Origin: Anaerolineaceae bacterium
Lineage (GTDB): Bacteria > Chloroflexota > Anaerolineae > JAAYZQ01
Assembly: GCA_012514775.1 (NCBI GenBank)
Contig: JAAYZQ010000523.1
Location: 1-5,117 of the forward strand
DNA: 5,117 bases
Direction: 5' to 3'
This document shows, piece by piece, positions 1-5,117 of the stretch (position 1 is the first letter of the stretch; each line of letters starts with the position of its first letter). The notes under the pieces were generated by a model. That model saw only the letters and a list, made by a program, of their open reading frames with translations. It was not told where the DNA came from and did not search any database. Both the position numbers and the translations under genes were made by a program.

Positions 1-76
<76 letters not shown>

Positions 77-88
77 ATACCGCCGGTT

Positions 89-117
89 ATTATACCGGGT
101 TTGGGGTGGGGTGTCAA
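89..117 (-). promoter_or_regulatory. Consensus sigma70-type promoter of tRNA-Lys
   Basis: On the minus strand the -35 box is TTGACA (complement of 112-117) and the -10 box is TATAAT (complement of 89-94). They are separated by exactly 17 bp, so both hexamers and the spacing match the housekeeping sigma consensus perfectly. The expected transcription start is near base 82-83, leaving a leader of only about 6 nt before the mature tRNA 5' end at 76. The spacer is C-rich on this strand (G-rich on the plus strand). Such strength fits a stable-RNA gene. Confidence 0.9.
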
Positions 118-170
118 AATGGGGGGTGGCTGTGGGTGGGAGCGCAGAGACCGGCAAGGACAAAGGGGGG
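97..170 (+). other. G-rich tract between divergent promoters (possible G-quadruplex)
   Basis: The plus strand carries G runs at 97-99, 103-106, 108-111, 121-126, 134-136, 138-140 and 165-170. The runs at 108-111, 121-126, 134-136 and 138-140 are separated by loops of 9, 7 and 1 nt. This is slightly looser than the strict G3+N1-7 rule. The tract overlaps the spacer and -35 box of the tRNA-Lys promoter, on its non-transcribed side. A G-quadruplex is possible but not shown; it may simply be compositional. Confidence 0.4.
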
Positions 171-177
171 TTGGCGA

Positions 178-207
178 TTCGCCATCCGGGGCGAAGGATG
201 CTATAAT
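178..207 (+). promoter_or_regulatory. Extended -10 promoter of the envelope operon
   Basis: TGCTATAAT at 199-207 is a perfect extended -10 element (TGn plus TATAAT). A weak -35 candidate, TTCGCC, lies at 178-183 with an 18-bp spacer; extended -10 promoters tolerate a poor -35. Transcription would start near 213-214, just before the Shine-Dalgarno sequence of the first gene, giving a leader of about 16 nt. No other promoter-like element as good is seen on this strand before the operon. Confidence 0.7.
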
Positions 208-216
208 TGACCGCTT

Positions 217-223
217 GAGGGAG
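217..223 (+). promoter_or_regulatory. Ribosome binding site deciding the TTG start at 230
   Basis: GAGGGAG ends 6 nt before the TTG at 230-232. It is the only good Shine-Dalgarno match in the region. It favours TTG230 over the in-frame TTG at 101, ATG at 119 and TTG at 215, none of which has a well-spaced purine-rich site. Confidence 0.7.
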
Positions 224-229
224 CGGATC

Positions 230-1330
230 TTGAAAAAAGCGCGTTTTTGGATCGGCATTGTCATCAGCCTGGTTGCAATGGTCCTCGCTTTTCGGCGCGT
301 CGACCTGGGTAGCGTGTGGGACGCCCTGGGCGAGGTGAACGTCTGGCTCCTGGCCGCCTCGCTCGTGCCCCTGGTGCTGTTTCTCTTCCTGCGGGCCGTG
401 CGCTGGCGCCTGCTGTTCTACCCTCTCTCTGGGCTGCGGGTGGGCAACCTGTTTGCCGTGATCAACATCGGCTACCTGCTCAGCAACGTGTTCCCGGCCC
501 GCCTGGGCGACGTAGCCCGTGCCTACCTCATCGGCGACACGGAGGAGGTGAGCCGCACGACGGCGTTCTCGACCATCGTTGCCGAGCGGGTGCTGGACGC
601 CCTGTCAGCAGTAGGCGGCTTTTTCCTGGTCATGCTCCTGGTGAGCACCGGCAAGTCTTCGTCGGCCCCCCTGCCCGACTGGATGGTGCGCTCCGGCCTG
701 GTGATTGGCGCGGCAGCCCTCGTCGCCGTGGTCATCTTTGTGGCACTGGTGCGGCGCCGGGCCTGGACGCTGGCCCTGTTGGACCGCATCCTGCTGGCCG
801 TCCATTGGCCGGAACCGGACGCCGTCCAGCGCCTGGGCGAGCGCCTGGCTGCCAGGACGCGCCTGCAGTTCCTGGCAAACCCGCCCTGGCCGGGGCGAGA
901 CAAGCTGGTAGGGGTGGCCAACTCACTCATCGACGGCCTGGCGGGCATCACCACCCTGCGCATGGGGCCGCCCCTGGTCCTGTGGTCGGTGCTCATCTGG
1001 GCGACCATCAGCAGCTTTTACTGGGTGGTGCTGCTGGCCTTTGAGCCCAGCCAGCCCTTTGTCGCCGGCCTGGCAATGTGCTCCGTCACGGCCCTGGGTA
1101 TGACGGTCCCCTCGTCACCCGGCTTTATCGGGGTCTTTGAGCTGCTGGGCCGTGAGACCATGGTGCTCTTTGGCATGGCGCCCGAGCGGGCGTTGAGCTA
1201 TGCCCTGGTAGCCCACGCCGTGGTCTATATCGTCTACAGCTTGCTGGGGCTCCTGGGCATGGCCCAGCAGAACCTGACCTACGCGCAAATTCAGAAGCGG
1301 ATCGCAACGGAGGCTCAAGAGCTACCGTGA
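230..1330 (+). CDS. Flippase-like LPG_synthase_TM (UPF0104/YbhN/AglD-type) membrane protein
   Basis: This 366-aa polytopic inner-membrane protein belongs to the family that includes YbhN, archaeal AglD and the N-terminal flippase half of MprF (Pfam LPG_synthase_TM). Hydrophobic segments lie near residues 7-22, 36-56, 72-88, 128-139, 155-174, 248-270, 274-292 and 324-345. Family signatures are visible: NVFPARLGDVARAYL at 86-100, AERVLDA at 118-124, and PSSPGFIGVFE at 294-304. Length and motif order match a full-length member. The TTG start is chosen from the GAGGGAG site 6 nt upstream and because the protein then begins MKKARFWIG and enters the first membrane segment, as usual for the family. 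An in-frame extension back to 101 would encode a glycine-rich, non-family leader and would overlap the promoters. Family members are linked to transport or modification of lipid-linked substrates. The exact substrate is unknown; the neighbouring glycosyltransferases suggest a glycolipid (inference). Its stop overlaps the next start by 4 nt. Confidence 0.88.
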   Translation: MKKARFWIGIVISLVAMVLAFRRVDLGSVWDALGEVNVWLLAASLVPLVLFLFLRAVRWRLLFYPLSGLRVGNLFAVINIGYLLSNVFPARLGDVARAYLIGDTEEVSRTTAFSTIVAERVLDALSAVGGFFLVMLLVSTGKSSSAPLPDWMVRSGLVIGAAALVAVVIFVALVRRRAWTLALLDRILLAVHWPEPDAVQRLGERLAARTRLQFLANPPWPGRDKLVGVANSLIDGLAGITTLRMGPPLVLWSVLIWATISSFYWVVLLAFEPSQPFVAGLAMCSVTALGMTVPSSPGFIGVFELLGRETMVLFGMAPERALSYALVAHAVVYIVYSLLGLLGMAQQNLTYAQIQKRIATEAQELP

Positions 1331-2478
1331 AAGTCCTTCTCGTCCTGACCTACTACCATCCCCACGTCAGCGGCCTGACAATTTATGTTAAGAGACTGGC
1401 GACCACTTTGGCCCGGCGGGGCCATCAAGTGACCGTCCTCACCTCTCGCTACGACCGGGCCCTGCCCCTTGTCGAGCAACTGGACGGCGTGCGCGTCATC
1501 CGCGTGCCCGTGCTCTTTCGGGTGAGCAAGGGCGTGATCATGCCCAGCTTTCCCTTCCGGGCCTGGAACCTCATTCGCCGCCACGACATAGTCAGCGCGC
1601 ACCTGCCCCAATTCGAGGCCAGTTTGTTGGCCGGGCTTGGGCGCCTGGCCGGCCGGCCGGTGGTCCTCACCTACCACTGCGACCTGCAACTGCCCCAGGG
1701 CTGGTTCAACCGGATCGTGGACCGGGTGGTCTTTGCCAGCAATTACGCTGCGGGGCGCATGGCCGAAGCCGTGGTGGCTTACACCCGGGATTTCGCCGAG
1801 CATTCCAACTTCCTGTCGCGCTTTCTGCACAAGGTGCAGGTCATTCCCCCGCCCGTGATCATGCCCGCTCCCGAGCCGGCGGAGGTGGAGGCCTTTCGCA
1901 CCAGGCACGACCTGGAGGGCAGGCCGGTGGTGGGCATGGCCGCCCGCCTGGCCACGGAAAAGGGCGTCGAGGTTCTCATCGGCGCCATGCCTCGCCTTTT
2001 GGAGCGCTTTCCGCGGCTCAAGGTGCTCTTTGCCGGCCAGTACCGGGACGTCATGGGCGAGGAGGCCTACTACCGGCGGCTGATGCCCCTCATCGAGGAG
2101 CTGGGTCCAGAGCATTGGGAGTTCCTGGGGGTGCTCAACCAGGCGCAGATGCCGGCCTTTTTCGCCGCCTGCGACGTGCTCGTGGTGCCCAGCCTCAATT
2201 CCACCGAATCCTTTGGGCTGGTGCAGGTGGAGGCCATGCTGTGCGGCACGCCTTCCATCGCCAGCAACCTGCCCGGCGTTCGCCAGCCGCCTCGCATGAC
2301 GGGCATGGGCGAGGTGACGCCCATCGGCGACTCGACCGCCCTGGCCGATGCCATCGCCCGCATCGTCGAGGAGCCGGGCGTGTATATCCGGCCGCGCCAC
2401 GAGATCGAGGAGGCCTTTAGCCTGGAGCAGACCGTGGCAGGCTACGAGGCATTGTTTCGGTCGCTCATCGACCGGTAG
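1327..2478 (+). CDS. GT4-family glycosyltransferase (GT-B fold, retaining)
   Basis: This 383-aa cytosolic or membrane-associated enzyme is expected to transfer a sugar from a nucleotide-sugar donor to a lipid or glycan acceptor. The N-terminal Rossmann domain (about 1-180) starts MKVLLVLTYYHPHVSG with the usual GT4 glycine loop, followed by a helix and RRGHQVTVLT. T115-Y116-H117 and D119 form the conserved TYHxD segment. The C-terminal donor domain (about 195-345) has AARLATEKG, with R207 and K212 as the likely phosphate-contacting pair. It also has the EX7E motif E294-E302 within TESFGLVQVEAM, followed by CGTPSIASNLPG. Length is normal and no key residue is missing. The GTG start overlaps the TGA of the flippase-like gene (GTGA), implying translational coupling. 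GGAGG at 1309-1313 is 13 nt upstream, rather far, while AAGAG at 1318-1322 is closer but weaker. The sugar and acceptor cannot be read from the sequence. PimB/WcaL-like annotations would be guesses. Confidence 0.92.
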   Translation: MKVLLVLTYYHPHVSGLTIYVKRLATTLARRGHQVTVLTSRYDRALPLVEQLDGVRVIRVPVLFRVSKGVIMPSFPFRAWNLIRRHDIVSAHLPQFEASLLAGLGRLAGRPVVLTYHCDLQLPQGWFNRIVDRVVFASNYAAGRMAEAVVAYTRDFAEHSNFLSRFLHKVQVIPPPVIMPAPEPAEVEAFRTRHDLEGRPVVGMAARLATEKGVEVLIGAMPRLLERFPRLKVLFAGQYRDVMGEEAYYRRLMPLIEELGPEHWEFLGVLNQAQMPAFFAACDVLVVPSLNSTESFGLVQVEAMLCGTPSIASNLPGVRQPPRMTGMGEVTPIGDSTALADAIARIVEEPGVYIRPRHEIEEAFSLEQTVAGYEALFRSLIDR

Positions 2479-2482
2479 CGAG

Positions 2483-3274
2483 ATGGCCAAGGACGACGAC
2501 CTTCTCTGGCAACATCTCAAGGACCTGCCCGCTTTTCGGGGGCTGCTGCGCGCCGTCGAAGCACGGTTCTACCAGGATCTGCTGCCATTGGAGGAGCCCG
2601 TCCTGGACGTGGGCTGTGGCGACGGCCACTTTGCCTCCCTGGCGCTGCCCACGCCCCTGGCAGCCGGCATCGATCCGGCCGGCGACGTGCTGTCTGAGGC
2701 CCGCTCGCGCTGCGCCTACCGGGTGTTGGCCCGCTCCTGCGGCGATGCCCTGCCCTTTGCCTGTGAACGGTTTGCCACGGTGGTCAGCAACTCGGTCCTG
2801 GAGCACATCCCGGCCGTCGAGCCGGTGGTGGCCGAGATTGCGCGGGTACTGCGGCCCGGCGGCAGGTTTATCTTTTGCGTGCCCGGCGATCACTTCACCG
2901 AACTGCTCTTCTTCCCCACGCTGTTGCGCCGGCTGGGCGCCGATGGAGCGGCCCGCGCCTACGAACGTTATTTCAACCGCATCTCGCGGCATCACCATTG
3001 CGACGGGCCCGAGACCTGGCAGCGGCGTCTCGACCGGGCCGGCCTGGAGCTTTTGGACTGGTTCCCCTATTTTTCCAGGCGGGCGCACCACGCCCTCGAC
3101 CTGGGCCATTACCTGGGGCTGCCGAGCCTGGTGACCAGGAAGCTGCTTGGACGTTGGATCATGGTGCCGGCGCGCTGGAACCTGGCCCTCACCGAACGAA
3201 CCCTGCGGCCCTTCTACGAGGAGCCGCGGCCGGCCGTGGGGGCCTACCTCTTTTTCGTCGCCAGGAAGACCTGA
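2483..3274 (+). CDS. Class I SAM-dependent methyltransferase (Methyltransf_11 type)
   Basis: This 263-aa soluble protein has a Rossmann-type SAM-binding core. Motif I is VLDVGCGDG at 40-48, the acidic residue ending strand 2 is D64 in GIDPAG, and GDALPF at 87-92 contributes the adenine-side D88. FATVVSNSVLEHI at 97-109 is motif II, and RVLRPGGRFIF at 121-131 is the usual motif III. The C-terminal part (about 140-263) is aromatic- and arginine-rich, with R169-H170-H171-H172 and FPYFSRR; it is probably the substrate-binding lid and I do not recognise its specificity. The ATG at 2483 lies 4 nt after the stop of the glycosyltransferase and has only a weak purine stretch upstream, so translation probably depends on re-initiation. 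In-frame codons back to 2348 lie inside the previous gene and do not extend the fold. Given its neighbours it may O-methylate a sugar or a lipid-linked intermediate (inference). Confidence 0.9.
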   Translation: MAKDDDLLWQHLKDLPAFRGLLRAVEARFYQDLLPLEEPVLDVGCGDGHFASLALPTPLAAGIDPAGDVLSEARSRCAYRVLARSCGDALPFACERFATVVSNSVLEHIPAVEPVVAEIARVLRPGGRFIFCVPGDHFTELLFFPTLLRRLGADGAARAYERYFNRISRHHHCDGPETWQRRLDRAGLELLDWFPYFSRRAHHALDLGHYLGLPSLVTRKLLGRWIMVPARWNLALTERTLRPFYEEPRPAVGAYLFFVARKT

Positions 3275-3292
3275 TCCGGGACCGGACCGTGG

Positions 3293-3298
3293 AAGGAG
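3293..3298 (+). promoter_or_regulatory. Strong ribosome binding site for the GTG start at 3306
   Basis: AAGGAG (within GGAAGGAG, 3291-3298) sits 7 nt before GTG3306. It is the strongest Shine-Dalgarno sequence in the operon and fixes the start of the last gene, which has no ATG nearby in frame. The 31-nt gap before this gene contains no terminator, so the gene should be cotranscribed with the three before it. Confidence 0.85.
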
Positions 3299-3305
3299 AA
3301 ACGCA

Positions 3306-5117
3306 GTGACGCGTGGCCGGCGTGTTGGGGCCTGGCTGCTGCTCGTCGCAGCCCTGGTGCTCACCATCCAGGGGCAGCGCTATTTCTTTTACAGGCCAGA
3401 CTTTGCCTGGGACGGCCTGGTGCTGCACATCCTGGGGGCGGCGTGCTTCCTGGTCGCCTGGCGCCTGGGCAGGCCTGCACAGGCGCGGCCGAGCGGGCGA
3501 CGCTGGCAGCCGGCCCTTCCTGGCTGGCTGGCGCGGTGGCCCATCCCCACCGCGCTGTTGGCCTTGGGTGCCTTGTTGGCCCTGGCTGCCGGCCTGCTGG
3601 CCCGCGACCGGGCCCCCGACCAGGCAAGCGGCGACGTGGCCCTGCTGTGGGCCCTGGGCACAGCCGCCGCCGCACTGGCTGCCCTCGTGAAACACCCGGG
3701 CCTGGGCTGGCCCGCCATGCGCCGGCGGGTGCGGGAGTGGCCGGCACGCTTTGCGCGGCTGGACCGGGCGGCCTGGCTGGAAGTCGCGGTCGTAGCGGGC
3801 CTGACGCTGGCGGCTTTCCTGGTGCGCGGCGTGGCCCTGGGACAGGTGCCCTTTACCCTGGGCGGCGACGAGGCATGGCACGGCCTGCTCGCCCGGCAGG
3901 TGCTCAACGGACAATTGCGCAACCCCTTTTCCATGGGCTACATGTCCATGCCCACCCTCTTTTACTGGCCGCTTTCCTGGTCGCTGTGGTTGGCCGGGAA
4001 CGACGTGGCAGCCCTGCGGCTGCCGGCCGCCCTGGCCGGCGCGGCCACGGTGCCCATCCTCTACCTCTTTGCCCGCGGCCTGTGGGGGCGGCGGGTGGCC
4101 CTGCTGGCTGCCGTCTTCCTGGCGACCTACGACTACCACCTGCATTACAGCCGGCTGGGAGCGAACAACATCTGGGATGCCCTCTTTGTCCTGCTGGCGC
4201 TGTGGGCGCTGGACCGGGGGCTGGCCCGGAGCACAGAGGAGCCACAGACGGGCGAGGGGGCAGCGTGGCGCAGCTTTGTGGCTGCGGGCCTCATCATGGG
4301 GCTCGGCGTCTATTTCTACACCGGCGCTCGGCTGCTCCCGATCCTCACCCTGGTCTATGCCGGCTATGTCTGGATCCGGCAGCGGGGGCGGGCGGGGCGC
4401 CTGGGCCTCCACCTGGGACTGCTGGCCCTGGCCCTGCTCATCGCCGCGGCGCCCATGCTCGCCTATGCCCGCGTCCACCCCAACGAATGGAACGCCCGGG
4501 TCAACCAGGTGGGCATCATTCAGTCGGGCTGGCTGGAGCGAGAGGTGGAGCTGACGGGCAAGGGCTCGCCCCAGCTCCTGGCCGAGCAGTTCCTGCGCGC
4601 AGCCGGCGCCTTTCATGTCTTTCCCGATCGCACCGTCTGGTACGGGGCCGACAGGCCTCTCCTGTCCTTCGGGGCCGGAATCCTCGCCGTCCTGGGCATG
4701 GCCTGGGCCCTGGCTCATTGGCGCCGGCGGGGAGACTTCTTGTTGCTGCTCTGGTTCTGGGCCGTCATTGTCACAGGCGGCATGCTGACCGAGAGCCCTC
4801 CCTCCAGCCAGCGCCTGGTAATCGCCAGTCCCGCCGTGGCCATCCTGGTGGCATTGGGCCTGGATCGAGCCGTGCACCTGGGCTGGCGCCTCCTGGTCCT
4901 GCCGCGGGCCTGGAAAAGGCTTGCCCTGGTGCTCCTCATCGTGGCCCTGGGCGCGGCCAACCTGCGCTACTACTTTTACGATCTCAGCCCCATGCGGCGC
5001 TATGGCGGCGAGAACGGTCAAACGGCGACGATGATGGGCACCTACCTGCGCGACATGGAGCCCGGCACGACCGCCTACCTGTTCGGGGCGCCGCGCCTCT
5101 ATTGGAGCTTTGGCACC
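3306..5117 (+). CDS. GT39/PMT-like polytopic glycosyltransferase, 3' end cut by window
   Basis: The frame is open for 604 codons from GTG3306 to the window end with no stop. It encodes an integral membrane GT-C protein of the ArnT/PMT/RgtA-like kind, expected to use a polyprenyl-phosphate sugar donor on the outer face. The core begins with a membrane helix near 157-178, followed by the extracytoplasmic loop LGGDEAWHG. Its adjacent acidic pair D188-E189 matches the catalytic Asp/Glu position of the family. Next come MPTLFYWPL at 215-223 and the conserved YHLHYSRLGANN segment at 277-288, then GVYFYTGARLLP at 333-344, all characteristic of bacterial GT39-like proteins. Further helices lie near 366-384, 454-470, 478-493, 503-520 and 539-556, and a soluble C-terminal domain then begins. 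About 150 residues precede the core, with hydrophobic stretches near 8-20, 36-53, 80-99 and 110-129, which is an unusually long N-terminal addition. The substrate is unknown. It is the last visible gene of the operon. Confidence 0.88.
   Translation, partial: MTRGRRVGAWLLLVAALVLTIQGQRYFFYRPDFAWDGLVLHILGAACFLVAWRLGRPAQARPSGRRWQPALPGWLARWPIPTALLALGALLALAAGLLARDRAPDQASGDVALLWALGTAAAALAALVKHPGLGWPAMRRRVREWPARFARLDRAAWLEVAVVAGLTLAAFLVRGVALGQVPFTLGGDEAWHGLLARQVLNGQLRNPFSMGYMSMPTLFYWPLSWSLWLAGNDVAALRLPAALAGAATVPILYLFARGLWGRRVALLAAVFLATYDYHLHYSRLGANNIWDALFVLLALWALDRGLARSTEEPQTGEGAAWRSFVAAGLIMGLGVYFYTGARLLPILTLVYAGYVWIRQRGRAGRLGLHLGLLALALLIAAAPMLAYARVHPNEWNARVNQVGIIQSGWLEREVELTGKGSPQLLAEQFLRAAGAFHVFPDRTVWYGADRPLLSFGAGILAVLGMAWALAHWRRRGDFLLLLWFWAVIVTGGMLTESPPSSQRLVIASPAVAILVALGLDRAVHLGWRLLVLPRAWKRLALVLLIVALGAANLRYYFYDLSPMRRYGGENGQTATMMGTYLRDMEPGTTAYLFGAPRLYWSFGT

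Noticed and set aside
101..229. In-frame upstream extension of the flippase-like gene, starting at TTG101 or ATG119
   Set aside because: It would encode a glycine-rich stretch with no family similarity. It lacks a spaced Shine-Dalgarno site and runs through both promoters, including the operon's own -10 box. TTG230 with GAGGGAG is a better start.
1644..1662. GGCC/CCGG-rich tandem stretch inside the GT4 gene
   Set aside because: It encodes an ordinary LAGRPV segment of the Rossmann domain and is explained by GC-rich codon choice.
1315..2520. Minus-strand open frame of 401 codons opposite the GT4 gene
   Set aside because: It covers the GT4 gene almost exactly. Its H/G/Q/A-rich product shows no recognisable fold, while the plus strand has clear GT4 motifs.
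3275..3286. Short inverted repeat TCCGG-GA-CCGGA just after the methyltransferase stop, considered as a terminator
   Set aside because: The arms are 5 bp with a 2-nt loop, and no T tract follows. It is too small for an intrinsic terminator and is followed at once by the ribosome binding site of the next gene.
2465..3367. Minus-strand open frame of 300 codons opposite the methyltransferase
   Set aside because: Low-complexity composition with no motif; it is a shadow of the methyltransferase reading frame.
3313..3690. Plus-strand 125-codon frame in the start of the GT39-like gene
   Set aside because: It is W/C/P/G-rich and out of frame with the continuous 604-codon GT39-like frame, which has the strong ribosome binding site at 3293-3298.
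3189..5021. Minus-strand open frame of 610 codons opposite the GT39-like gene
   Set aside because: Its product is dominated by Q, G, H, P and A with no domain, membrane pattern or motif. It mirrors the codon bias of the well-supported plus-strand gene. Long antisense frames are expected in GC-rich DNA.

Overview
The window is GC-rich bacterial chromosome. It holds a tRNA gene at the left edge on the minus strand and a compact four-gene operon on the plus strand, running from about 230 past the right edge. Near-consensus sigma70-type promoter elements, Shine-Dalgarno sequences, GTG/TTG starts and overlapping genes all indicate a bacterium. The style of the large GT39-like protein, together with its neighbours, reminds me of Chloroflexota (Anaerolineae and relatives). 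That assignment is an impression from protein style, not something the sequence proves.

Layout: 1-76 (minus) is tRNA-Lys(CTT), driven by a perfect TTGACA-17-TATAAT promoter at 89-117. The 77-229 intergenic region is G-rich on the plus strand. It also carries a divergent extended -10 promoter (TGCTATAAT, 199-207) for the operon. The operon is: 230-1330, a YbhN/AglD/MprF-N-type flippase-like membrane protein (TTG start); 1327-2478, a GT4 (GT-B fold) glycosyltransferase overlapping it by 4 nt; 2483-3274, a class I SAM-dependent methyltransferase 4 nt downstream; and 3306 to beyond 5117, a polytopic GT39/PMT-like glycosyltransferase with an extra N-terminal membrane region, cut by the window end.

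Together the genes look like a small cell-envelope glycoconjugate module. The GT4 enzyme would add a sugar on the cytoplasmic side and the methyltransferase would modify an intermediate. The LPG-synthase-TM-like protein may help lipid-linked material cross the membrane, and the GT39-like enzyme would transfer a polyprenyl-phosphate-linked sugar on the outer face. Family assignments are well supported by motifs. The joint pathway, the substrates and the order of steps are inference. I see no mobile element, CRISPR array, toxin-antitoxin pair or defence system. All long minus-strand ORFs read as shadows of the plus-strand genes.
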